Source: Erysipelotrichaceae bacterium UBA2227 (lineage in GTDB: Bacteria > Bacillota_I > Bacilli_A > Erysipelotrichales > Erysipelotrichaceae). From it: a DNA stretch of 33,835 bases. This document shows, piece after piece, positions 8,579-15,620 of the stretch. The first letter of the stretch is position 1. The number at the start of each line of letters is the position of its first letter. The position numbers and the translations under genes are program-made. The notes below the pieces were generated by a model that saw nothing but the letters and a program-made list of their open reading frames with translations, did no database searches and was not told the DNA's origin. Location of the stretch: assembly GCA_002348095.1 (NCBI GenBank), contig DDYT01000056.1, positions 48,057-81,891 on the forward strand. Direction: 5' to 3'.

Positions 8579-11485
8579 TCATTCTCCTCTCGCATTTTCG
8601 ATTTGTTCTCTGATCCAATCTACATCATATACGACATATGGACGTATCACATTTCCGTTTTTGTCTAAAAACCCAAATTCTATCATTTTTCTGCGGATCT
8701 CACGATCAATCGTCTGCTTCTGCCGGTCAATCGCAATCCGAACCGGTGTCCCGTCAAATACTGTGGTATTCCAGATATCGGACATACCTCGCTCCAGCAT
8801 GTATTGACCCGGTGTTCTCGGAACATCGTTGAGCCATCTGGACTGTTCCAAGATAACCAACTTATCATCATACTCTATCGGGGAATTTGCGACTGCCTCC
8901 AAGTTAGCGCTCAACCATACATATTCAGGTCCGTAAGTGGATTGAAGATTATAGGAGAAGGCGGTTTGCGTCTCGGTAGACATCCACCATTTCATGAAGT
9001 CCCAGCTTTGTTTTGGCTTATCCGTATTAGCGAAAATCATTCCTGATGTACCATTGACGATATCCCAACGGACGACCTCACCCTCGCTATTAACGGTTCC
9101 TGGATATGGAGCCAAAGCCCACTGCCCGGCAAGCTCCGGTGCAGCATTTTTGATCTGCAGGTATGTGCCGAAATCGGCTATCCCTACCGGAAGTGTCCCA
9201 TATCTGAAGGAGTTGTAGAATGACGGCACTTGCTCCGGTATCGAGTAAGTCGTAAACAATTCTGTTAGAAACCGGATACCTGCAACGGATTCCGGCGAAT
9301 CAATTCCTGATCGATAGCCGCTGCTATCGTACAAAGAACCGCCATATTGATATATAAACGGGCTGGTTTGATAAAACCACTTCAAGCTTCCGCCACCTGC
9401 CGTCAGATAATAGAAGTTCATTCCATACCGCTGAAGTTCAGGCAGTAAGTCCAGTACATCCTGCCAGGTATCCGGCACATCCAGGTTGAGACCGTTGAAA
9501 ATGTCTGTCCGATAGATTAAGGAGTGGAAATCCAGGGTTTCCGGGAGTGCGTAGGATTTCCCTTCATACAAATACGGCACAAACGCTCCCGGCGTCATGG
9601 TGCCTGCAACTTTCCAATAATCGTCAAAATCACTTAGCGGAAGAGCTGCTCCCCGAATAGCAAAGTCAAAGGGCATATAAGACATAAGACCTAAAGCAAC
9701 ATCCGGAGATTGATTGGCCGCATTAGCCAAAATCAGGCGGTTTGCATCGGGCATAACCGAGATTTTAACTTTAATTCCGGTTCTTACCGTAAAGTCCGCG
9801 TCGACCAGTTTTTGCATCGTGTCGACATATGTGATCGAACGGTTTACCCATACATTCAGCATTTCCGGATCCTTCCGTGCCACATATTTTTTCGACGTAA
9901 ATGAAGCCACAAATGCCTGGGCACCGGCGCTCACTTTAGCCATCCAACCAGCTTCGGCTATCATGGTCGTTTCTTTGTCAGAAACAGCGATTTCGTTAAG
10001 TGACATAGCCTGATTTGATAGTTCTGTCAGACTTATACCAACCATTTCGGTTACTGATCCGGTTTGACTGTATAAATCATCCAGATACAAAGGAAGCTCA
10101 TCCGGTTTTTCGCGCATCTTCCTTACTTTGAAGAGTGCTTTTTGCAAATAAGAAAGTGTAGCTGATGCATATCCATTAGGTGCATGCACAGAAGTCTGTG
10201 CTAATACCGATTCAAGAAGGATCTCATAAGCTTCTAAAACTGCATCTGTTTGCGGTAAGAAGTTGGTAAGTTTCCATGTTCTGTTTCTGTCAACTTCTTT
10301 ACCGGTGATTTTGCGAATATCTAACGCAAACTGATTGACGTGATCAATCAATAATTGCATCGTATCAAGAGACTGTTGAATCGGTTCTGTTTCAGCCCGT
10401 AATGTTAGTAGATTCTCGCCTTTCTCAAAATAGAACCAGAAAGGATCACCATTTGCATCTTTAAGTGTCTCAACAGCCCAGCGGCCTGTTTTTGTAGGTG
10501 CAAAGGCATAGGATTCGACCTCTTTAAACGGAATCTGGCCGTTGATCGCTATCGAACGGAACACGGCAAAATCAGACTTTTCATTGCTGTAATGGAAAGC
10601 CAACTGATAATATCCGCTTGCAGGAACGGTAACAGCAAAGTTGACTGCCTGTCCGGACTTGTTCCACGAAAGACCGGCAATGACATTAAGTTTCTTATCG
10701 ACGGGATCATAAGGTGAAACGGATACCGAAGGATGTGAACTCAATCGGATAAAGGATGAGTTTTTCGATGTGTATGAGATAGCATTGATTCTCTCTTCGA
10801 AATCCTTCGCACCAACAGGACTTGTATTCAATGAAGTATACGAAGGCAAGTCCCAGGGAATCGCTGCTTTCAATGACTTGATTTCTATCGGGTCTGATGA
10901 AACATTGGTGATCGTGACAGTGTTGGTGCCTTGTTTTAACAGATAGTTCAATGGCCGGCTTGAGGAGTATGTATTGTTATAGAAATCGATCCAACGGAAA
11001 GTGTTGTCCGAAATCTGATTTGGCAATGACTCATCCCCATAGCTGTCGAGGGAAAAATTCTTGGTTTCATCTTTCCACTGAATCGCGACATCAACGGTTG
11101 CGGATTCGCGATATGGAATCTCACCATTAACACTGACACGAAGAATTGGGTTGATCAATGTGCGCTCCGTCACTCGGAGCAATGCCTGAAACGTAACTCT
11201 CGACTCACGTTCTGCTTCGAATGAAAATGAGATGGATTCCATGGCATTAAGTATTATCGGATCATTCAATGTCGACTCGATATCATTGGTCAGTGTTTCT
11301 GCTGAGTTCACGCGCCAAAAGTCTAAATGTGTCACACGTGGTTGATTCAGAGAAGACGCCAACAGCTGATAAGCATCTCGTGTCTGTTGTTCACTTGGTG
11401 CAGTGTTTTGATCAGCAATCGAACAACCAAAAAGCATAGTGACAGTCATCGGTATGATAAGCAATATCTTAGCGATACGTTTCAT
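8579..11485 (-). CDS. Large (968-residue) extracellular solute-binding lipoprotein with N-terminal jelly-roll-like repeats
   Basis: A lipoprotein signal peptide ends in the lipobox LFGC with the acylated Cys at residue 21. The C-terminal half (about residues 545-905) reads as a family 1 solute-binding domain: LNVWVNRSITYVDTMQKLVD at the start, then the hinge-like YALPETLDFHSLIYRTDIF and the WDFMKWWMS block. The N-terminal half is extra. Two related beta-rich modules (about 65-225 and 265-385) each contain a matching block, SVNGEIPYRE and AINGQIPFKE, as in galactose-binding-like folds. A helical linker follows (about 390-520). Usual sugar-binding proteins are about 420-550 residues, so this is nearly double. 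It precedes the first permease pair and probably feeds it. The ATG at 11485 follows GGGAGGG. Confidence 0.85.
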   Translation of the reverse strand: MKRIAKILLIIPMTVTMLFGCSIADQNTAPSEQQTRDAYQLLASSLNQPRVTHLDFWRVNSAETLTNDIESTLNDPIILNAMESISFSFEAERESRVTFQALLRVTERTLINPILRVSVNGEIPYRESATVDVAIQWKDETKNFSLDSYGDESLPNQISDNTFRWIDFYNNTYSSSRPLNYLLKQGTNTVTITNVSSDPIEIKSLKAAIPWDLPSYTSLNTSPVGAKDFEERINAISYTSKNSSFIRLSSHPSVSVSPYDPVDKKLNVIAGLSWNKSGQAVNFAVTVPASGYYQLAFHYSNEKSDFAVFRSIAINGQIPFKEVESYAFAPTKTGRWAVETLKDANGDPFWFYFEKGENLLTLRAETEPIQQSLDTMQLLIDHVNQFALDIRKITGKEVDRNRTWKLTNFLPQTDAVLEAYEILLESVLAQTSVHAPNGYASATLSYLQKALFKVRKMREKPDELPLYLDDLYSQTGSVTEMVGISLTELSNQAMSLNEIAVSDKETTMIAEAGWMAKVSAGAQAFVASFTSKKYVARKDPEMLNVWVNRSITYVDTMQKLVDADFTVRTGIKVKISVMPDANRLILANAANQSPDVALGLMSYMPFDFAIRGAALPLSDFDDYWKVAGTMTPGAFVPYLYEGKSYALPETLDFHSLIYRTDIFNGLNLDVPDTWQDVLDLLPELQRYGMNFYYLTAGGGSLKWFYQTSPFIYQYGGSLYDSSGYRSGIDSPESVAGIRFLTELFTTYSIPEQVPSFYNSFRYGTLPVGIADFGTYLQIKNAAPELAGQWALAPYPGTVNSEGEVVRWDIVNGTSGMIFANTDKPKQSWDFMKWWMSTETQTAFSYNLQSTYGPEYVWLSANLEAVANSPIEYDDKLVILEQSRWLNDVPRTPGQYMLERGMSDIWNTTVFDGTPVRIAIDRQKQTIDREIRRKMIEFGFLDKNGNVIRPYVVYDVDWIREQIENARGE

Positions 11486-11549
11486 GGAGGCCCTCCCTTA
11501 TTCATCTCATTCAAATGCTACAATATAAGTATTCGATTCATCTGTCTCT

Positions 11550-11578
11550 ATTTTATCAAAGCGCTTACATAAGTGCAA
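11550..11578 (-). promoter_or_regulatory. Promoter of the large lipoprotein/permease/GH5 operon
   Basis: Read on the minus strand, TTGCAC (11573-11578) and TAAAAT (11550-11555) are separated by exactly 17 bases, a good sigma-A-type promoter. The leader before the ATG at 11485 is about 55 bases. A cre-like element fills the spacer and a LacI-type operator abuts the -35 box, which supports this being the regulated start of the operon. Confidence 0.75.
11556..11569 (-). promoter_or_regulatory. cre-like site inside the promoter spacer
   Basis: On the minus strand the site reads TGTAAGCGCTTTGA. It differs at one position from the CcpA cre consensus TGWAARCGYTWNCW (G instead of C at position 13). 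It lies entirely between the -35 and -10 boxes, so binding should block RNA polymerase. The binding protein could be CcpA or the local LacI-type regulator. Confidence 0.6.
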
Positions 11579-11590
11579 GAAAACGTTTTC
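11579..11590. promoter_or_regulatory. LacI-type operator GAAAACGTTTTC
   Basis: A perfect 12-base palindrome with the central CG step typical of LacI-family operators. It touches the -35 box of the operon promoter. The same word recurs before the other two structural transcripts of this locus, so it is probably the target of the adjacent regulator. Confidence 0.72.
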
Positions 11591-11599
11591 GTAACTCTA

Positions 11600-11629
11600 A
11601 TAAAAAAGAGGGACATCCGAGGATGTCCC
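11600..11629 (-). terminator. Intrinsic terminator after the 535-residue binding protein gene
   Basis: On the minus strand a GGGACATCC/GGATGTCCC stem with a minimal loop is followed by TCTTTTTTA. It starts about 10 bases after the stop codon at 11639. It separates this gene from the next transcript, which has its own promoter just downstream. Confidence 0.85.
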
Positions 11630-11638
11630 ATCGCAATA

Positions 11639-13246
11639 TTACTCGAAATCGGAATCTTTGAATCCGTAGAACTGTTTGAGACCGTTTTTCAGCGCAACTG
11701 AAGCTTCTTCGAAACGTTGGTTGAACGCTGTGTTCCAGTCACCGAGTTTGGCCTTGACATTGTCAGCCCAGTTAGCATCGGTACGGCTGGCTCCGGCAAT
11801 TTCCGGATTCCACATATTCATCCACTCATACAGGATCGGACGGCTTGCGCCTTCGTAATTATAGAACCACGGGTAAGCTTTATCAGAAACAGCCCAGAAC
11901 TGGCCTGCCTGCCAAATACGCAATACTTCATGGAATCCAGGCATGACATTTTTGTCTTTGAAGCGGGCATGATTCGGTGCCGAGAACCAGATATCCATTT
12001 GTTTATCAAATTCAGCGCCGGTAACCAACGGAATGGAGTCGTTCAATGCTGTCTTCAAGACTTCACCGTCTTTGAACATTTGATCTGCACGAGCTTGCCA
12101 AGAGCGGGTATCCCCAGCCCAGAAAGCTGCAAATGTGTAAGCTAATTTTGTTTGTGCTTTTTCGGCATCGGTACATTCCGGATTGCCATCAAGCATACAG
12201 TGATTATAAACAGCCAATGGATCAAGCACTACACCCACGGTGTTCGGTTGATAGTCGGTCGACGGACGCGGATAGATATCCCAATCCGAAGATTTACATA
12301 CGCCCCAGTGATTCGGATCCGGATTTGCGCAGTCGCCCATCATCCACGGGTCGCCGCCCAATGTCAGGATCTTGTTTTCCATAAAGAATTTGAATCCCCA
12401 CCACCAGTTGGCATTCATAACTTCATCCGAAACTAAACCTAAATCTCTTTGCGGCCAAACAGCAACTTTGGACCACTTCGGGATATAGTCGATCAAGGAT
12501 TTCACTTCATCGGTATTCAAGTCAACGAAACTTCCTTTACCACTGTAATTGAACATCATTTGTTCGAATTTTGTGGTTCCGGTACGTAAGAAGTCGAATT
12601 CAGTGTCCATTGTTCCCCAGAAATTGACACCATCGGCTTTACCGATAAAGCTGGTATACTCTTCTATGGTCCAGTCCGGATCGGGAACGTCTAGGTTATT
12701 ATCTTCGGCTAATGCCTTATTGATATAAACGCCCCAAGGTTGAAGGAACTGCGGAACACCGGCTTGGAATCCATAGTAGTTCATCATGCCCATGACAGAC
12801 TTGTTGAATGTCTTGTACAGCGGGTCATTATCAAACTGTGACAAATCAGCGATCAATCCTTTGGAAATGTCGCCCACTAAATCTGTGCTTGCATATACGT
12901 CCGGATAGCGGCCGTATTCTGCTTTGAAGTTTTCAAGTTCTTGTTGCCAGCTCACACCATTGTCGTGCGGACCGCCACTCTTAGCAAATACATTGATCTT
13001 AACATTTGGATAGAGTTGATTGAAAGCTTTGGCAACAGCATAGGCAGCTGCCTGGTTTTGGCCTTTCAGATCTTCCGGCGTTAGGTTCTTACGACCAATG
13101 TCTTCCATAAAACTACCGTCACCAGACCAGAGCATGATTGAAATCTCACCCTCTACTTTGGAATCCAGTTGTTTATAACCGGAGCAGCCCGTTAGTATGG
13201 AAGAAATCAGGAATAAGGCAAATAACAAAACGAGTGTTTTCTTCAT
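11639..13246 (-). CDS. Extracellular sugar-binding lipoprotein (535 residues)
   Basis: The signal peptide MKKTLVLLFALFLISSILTGC ends in the lipobox LTGC, so the mature protein is anchored at Cys21. The rest resembles family 1 solute-binding proteins: EGEISIMLWSGDG at the start of the mature domain, then AAYAVAKAFNQLYPNVKINV and a long aromatic-rich C-terminal lobe. Many Trp and Tyr residues suggest sugar stacking. It has its own promoter, operators and terminator, so it can be made in excess over the permeases, as is common for binding proteins. Which of the two permease pairs it serves cannot be told from sequence. The ATG at 13246 follows AGGAGGG. Confidence 0.87.
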   Translation of the reverse strand: MKKTLVLLFALFLISSILTGCSGYKQLDSKVEGEISIMLWSGDGSFMEDIGRKNLTPEDLKGQNQAAAYAVAKAFNQLYPNVKINVFAKSGGPHDNGVSWQQELENFKAEYGRYPDVYASTDLVGDISKGLIADLSQFDNDPLYKTFNKSVMGMMNYYGFQAGVPQFLQPWGVYINKALAEDNNLDVPDPDWTIEEYTSFIGKADGVNFWGTMDTEFDFLRTGTTKFEQMMFNYSGKGSFVDLNTDEVKSLIDYIPKWSKVAVWPQRDLGLVSDEVMNANWWWGFKFFMENKILTLGGDPWMMGDCANPDPNHWGVCKSSDWDIYPRPSTDYQPNTVGVVLDPLAVYNHCMLDGNPECTDAEKAQTKLAYTFAAFWAGDTRSWQARADQMFKDGEVLKTALNDSIPLVTGAEFDKQMDIWFSAPNHARFKDKNVMPGFHEVLRIWQAGQFWAVSDKAYPWFYNYEGASRPILYEWMNMWNPEIAGASRTDANWADNVKAKLGDWNTAFNQRFEEASVALKNGLKQFYGFKDSDFE

Positions 13247-13278
13247 TTTTTTCCCTCCTGTGGATTACTTCTATTTTC

Positions 13279-13307
13279 ATATTATCATGTCACGAAAACG
13301 TTTTCAA
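13279..13307 (-). promoter_or_regulatory. Promoter of the 535-residue binding protein gene
   Basis: On the minus strand TTGAAA (13302-13307) and TAATAT (13279-13284) are separated by 17 bases. The predicted leader is about 27 bases and carries the AGGAGGG ribosome binding site. An operator overlaps the -35 box. Confidence 0.75.
13294..13305. promoter_or_regulatory. LacI-type operator GAAAACGTTTTC overlapping the -35 box
   Basis: A perfect palindrome identical to the site at 11579-11590. It covers four bases of the -35 box and half the spacer, a position where bound repressor excludes RNA polymerase. Confidence 0.75.
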
Positions 13308-13315
13308 CTACTTTA

Positions 13316-13327
13316 GTAAACGTTTTC
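13316..13327. promoter_or_regulatory. Second LacI-type operator GTAAACGTTTTC
   Basis: It differs from the palindrome GAAAACGTTTTC at one base. Its centre is 22 bases from the neighbouring operator, two helical turns, so two dimers could bind the same face of the DNA. Confidence 0.65.
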
Positions 13328-13345
13328 GATGAAATTTTAGCATTT

Positions 13346-13359
13346 TGTAAGCGCTACCA
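13346..13359 (+). promoter_or_regulatory. cre-like site upstream of the binding protein promoter
   Basis: TGTAAGCGCTACCA fits the consensus TGWAARCGYTWNCW at every position. It lies about 80 bases upstream of the predicted transcription start, further than in the other two promoters, so its effect there may differ. Confidence 0.62.
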
Positions 13360-13437
13360 CCATTTTTATGGTTAGAAGCCTAAAAACACTGATTATCACT
13401 GTCATTTACATGAAATATTCAGAACTATTCACGCTCT

Positions 13438-13457
13438 TTCAGTCAGGACCGACTGAA
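13438..13457 (-). terminator. Weak hairpin after the GH16 gene
   Basis: A seven-pair stem TTCAGTC/GACTGAA with a six-base loop lies 40 bases beyond the GH16 stop. It has no uridine tract, so it is only a possible transcript end. The rest of 13360-13496 shows nothing else I can name. Confidence 0.3.
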
Positions 13458-13496
13458 TAAGTGCCTACAAAAAGCCATATAAACTAAAATTCTTAC

Positions 13497-14210
13497 TTAC
13501 TGATAAACGCGGATCGATTCAACTTCCATTGTGGCCGGCAAACAATCCATATCGACACTTCCGCCGAAACCACCGCCAATCGCAACATTTAAAATCAGAT
13601 AATGCGGTTTGTCAAACGGCCACGAATCCGCATAGTCTTTTTTGTAAAATCTGCAATGCTCGATACCATCTACTTCAAATAAAATTTTCTCCTCATCCCA
13701 CTCCATCACATAATCACAAAAGCGCTCGGTCACGCCTTCGATCTTAGTCGTGTGTGTGATTTGCGTTCCTTTTCGATGATTGTACTTTCCGGTATGCAAA
13801 CTGAAGTGGATAGTGTCCTGATCTCTTCCGACATGCTCCATGATGTCGATTTCTCCCATACGCGGCCACCCGGTTTTTTCTTCATCAATCCCAAGCATCC
13901 AAATCGCCGGCCAAGTTCCTTTCCCGGAAGGCATTTTTGCACGGATTTCAAATCTCCCGTACAGCCAATGCTGCTTTCCTCTGCTGACCAGTCTTGTTGA
14001 AGTAATGGGATGATTCTCCATTTCCTCCTTAATTGCTGAAATGAGCAGTTTTCCGTCGCTGATTCTGATGTTGTCGCTATCAGCCCGGGTATAATATTGC
14101 AATTCTTTATTACCCCAGCCGCCTCCGCCGACATCATAATCCCAGTACAATTCATTGGGAAGAACGCCTTCTTTGAAAGTTTCTTCAAACACCAAGGTTC
14201 GATTTTTCAT
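13497..14210 (-). CDS. Glycoside hydrolase family 16 endo-beta-1,3-glucanase (laminarinase type), no signal peptide
   Basis: A 237-residue protein covering one complete GH16 domain. The catalytic motif GEIDIMEHVG gives the nucleophile Glu120, the helper Asp122 and the acid/base Glu125. The blocks GRFEIRAKMPSGKGTWPAIW (about 85-104) and the N-terminal VGGGGWGNKELQYYT are typical of bacterial laminarinases (endo-1,3-beta-glucanases). Length matches a bare catalytic domain. There is no signal peptide, unlike most secreted laminarinases, so it probably cuts imported glucan fragments in the cytoplasm. The gene is a single-gene transcript with its own promoter, two operators and a cre-like site. 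A related specificity (licheninase) is less likely. Confidence 0.9.
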   Translation of the reverse strand: MKNRTLVFEETFKEGVLPNELYWDYDVGGGGWGNKELQYYTRADSDNIRISDGKLLISAIKEEMENHPITSTRLVSRGKQHWLYGRFEIRAKMPSGKGTWPAIWMLGIDEEKTGWPRMGEIDIMEHVGRDQDTIHFSLHTGKYNHRKGTQITHTTKIEGVTERFCDYVMEWDEEKILFEVDGIEHCRFYKKDYADSWPFDKPHYLILNVAIGGGFGGSVDMDCLPATMEVESIRVYQ

Positions 14211-14223
14211 ATTACCCTCCTTC

Positions 14224-14235
14224 GAAATCGTTTTC
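14224..14235. promoter_or_regulatory. LacI-type operator GAAATCGTTTTC downstream of the -10 box
   Basis: One mismatch from GAAAACGTTTTC. It sits at about the transcription start of the GH16 gene, where a bound repressor would block initiation or escape. Confidence 0.65.
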
Positions 14236-14241
14236 GTTAAT

Positions 14242-14269
14242 ATTATACCATGAAGTTAAGCGCTTACAA
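14242..14269 (-). promoter_or_regulatory. Promoter of the GH16 gene
   Basis: On the minus strand a perfect TATAAT (14242-14247) lies 16 bases after TTGTAA (14264-14269). Operators flank it on both sides and a cre-like site overlaps the -35 box. Confidence 0.75.
14255..14268 (-). promoter_or_regulatory. cre-like site overlapping the GH16 -35 box
   Basis: TGTAAGCGCTTAAC on the minus strand agrees with 12 of 14 positions of the cre consensus, and its TGTAAGCGCT core is identical to the two other cre-like sites of this locus. Confidence 0.5.
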
Positions 14270-14277
14270 GTATCAAC

Positions 14278-14289
14278 GTAAACGTTTTC
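14278..14289. promoter_or_regulatory. LacI-type operator GTAAACGTTTTC upstream of the GH16 promoter
   Basis: Identical to the site at 13316-13327. Its centre is 54 bases from that of the operator at 14224-14235, about five helical turns, so looping across the promoter is possible. Confidence 0.65.
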
Positions 14290-14299
14290 GATAAATTCA

Positions 14300-14322
14300 C
14301 AAAAAAAGGAGCTGCGCTCCTT
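14300..14322 (-). terminator. Intrinsic terminator of the LacI-type regulator gene
   Basis: On the minus strand AAGGAGC-loop-GCTCCTT is followed by a run of seven T. The stem begins inside the stop codon of the regulator gene, so the transcript ends immediately after the coding region. Confidence 0.9.
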
Positions 14323-15316
14323 ACTCAAATGGTTTTGTGGTTTCTCTAACGATCAGTTTTGTCTCTATCAATGTTTTTCTTTCAATCTTTTCGTTATTGA
14401 TTCTTTTGTGCAAGATTTGTGCCAAGGTTTTACCGATAGCCTTGCGATCTTGCTTGACGGTCGTTAATGCAGGATGAGTATGAGAAGCCAACTCAATATC
14501 ATCGAAACCAATGACTGAAATATCATCTCCGACCTTTAATCCCTTCTCGTTGATCGCATGCATCACGCCCATGGCTGTCAAATCACACATTACAAAAACT
14601 GCGGTGGGCGGATTGGGCATATCGAGTAATGTTTTCATGCAGCTGTATCCGGATTTGCTATCATACTCAGGCGCTTCAATAATTAATGTTTCATCTATTT
14701 CAATTCCGGCCTCTTTCAGTCCGTTTCTATAACCTTTCAATCGTTCCTGACCTGCGATCGATGTCAACGGTCCGGCAATATGAGCGATTCGCCGGTGCCC
14801 CAGTTCTACCAAGTGTCTGATTGCATGCAGACTTCCTTGCACATTATCAGAATATACAAGTGGGATAGATTTATAAAGAACATCTGTGGTAACGCACTTG
14901 ATGTCACTGTCAAAAAGTTCTGTTAAGCCTGTATCCATCAAGTCCGCAGTAACCACAAAAACACCATCCACATTACGAACCTGACAGCGCTTCAGATAAC
15001 CGATGTCTCGACCTGAGATAAAGACAACGTCATACCCCAATCCTTCGGCTTCTCGCTTAAACGCTTCCAGAACACCTGAAAAATAGTTGTGTTCCAAACC
15101 GATATCCAAATGTTCAGAATATACGATACCGATCAGCCAAGTTCGTTTAGTGCTCAGTGCTCTGGCACTTGAGTTCGGAATGTACCCGACTTCCTCAACG
15201 ATTTTTAAAATACGCGCTTTCGTTGCGTCGCTGACTTCTGAATAATTGTTTAAAACCTTAGAAACCGTGGCCGTTGATACGCCGGCAAGTCTCGCAATAT
15301 CTCTGATATCTACCAT
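14321..15316 (-). CDS. LacI-family transcriptional regulator of the glucan locus
   Basis: A 331-residue repressor. Residues 2-50 form the LacI helix-turn-helix and hinge (DIARLAGVSTATVSKVLNN, then NSSARALSTKRT). The rest is a periplasmic-binding-protein-like effector domain, with a late VIGFDDIELASHTHPALTTV block that is diagnostic of the family. Operators with a central CG, such as GAAAACGTTTTC, suit this family, and such sites stand before all three glucan transcripts and in degenerate form before this gene. A beta-gluco-oligosaccharide inducer is inferred from context. CcpA itself is less likely because the gene is embedded in a specific sugar locus. The ATG at 15316 follows GGGGG. Confidence 0.92.
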   Translation of the reverse strand: MVDIRDIARLAGVSTATVSKVLNNYSEVSDATKARILKIVEEVGYIPNSSARALSTKRTWLIGIVYSEHLDIGLEHNYFSGVLEAFKREAEGLGYDVVFISGRDIGYLKRCQVRNVDGVFVVTADLMDTGLTELFDSDIKCVTTDVLYKSIPLVYSDNVQGSLHAIRHLVELGHRRIAHIAGPLTSIAGQERLKGYRNGLKEAGIEIDETLIIEAPEYDSKSGYSCMKTLLDMPNPPTAVFVMCDLTAMGVMHAINEKGLKVGDDISVIGFDDIELASHTHPALTTVKQDRKAIGKTLAQILHKRINNEKIERKTLIETKLIVRETTKPFE

Positions 15317-15337
15317 GCAAAGACCCCCTTTTGCTTC

Positions 15338-15346
15338 ATTATATCA
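15338..15346 (-). promoter_or_regulatory. Extended -10 promoter of the regulator gene
   Basis: On the minus strand TGATATAAT combines a perfect TATAAT (15338-15343) with an upstream TG, an extended -10 element. No good -35 box is found 17 bases upstream, which suits a weak or constitutive regulator promoter. Confidence 0.6.
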
Positions 15347-15373
15347 CATCCATACGGAAAGAAAATAAGCGAA

Positions 15374-15387
15374 CGAAAGGGTTTTCG
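15374..15387. promoter_or_regulatory. Degenerate LacI-type operator before the regulator gene
   Basis: CGAAAGGGTTTTCG keeps the arms of CGAAAACGTTTTCG but has GG in place of the AC before the central G. It may allow weak autoregulation, or it may be a chance resemblance. Confidence 0.4.
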
Positions 15388-15548
15388 TATTTTTATAAAC
15401 AAGTTTCACTAAATCGCTCACAATTCTTTCGTTTATCATTGTATTGAGGAATAATCTCGTTAACTGGCTAGATAATCTTCCAAGATTTGAACTTTTTTCA
15501 GAAATAATCGAATACTTGCAAACAATTGATAGATTTTGACAGATTATG

Positions 15549-15577
15549 TTGAATGTATAGGTGAAGTACATTATAAT
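15549..15577 (+). promoter_or_regulatory. Promoter of the methyltransferase-metF-etfBA operon
   Basis: TTGAAT (15549-15554) and TATAAT (15572-15577) are 17 bases apart. The leader to the ATG at 15621 is about 37 bases and holds the AGGAGG site. The 304-base gap between the divergent genes (15317-15620) otherwise shows only the regulator promoter and its degenerate operator. Confidence 0.75.
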
Positions 15578-15620
15578 TTTTATAAAGAATTACTATCACA
15601 ATCGATCAGGAGGTCATCAT

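Noticed and set aside
11818..12436. Several open frames on both strands inside the binding protein gene
   Set aside because: They lack ribosome binding sites and domain patterns and are overlapped by a clear lipoprotein gene.
15344..15571. A 75-codon minus-strand frame in the gap between the LacI-type regulator and the methyltransferase gene
   Set aside because: It has no ribosome binding site or recognisable features, and it covers the regulator promoter, the degenerate operator and the divergent promoter.
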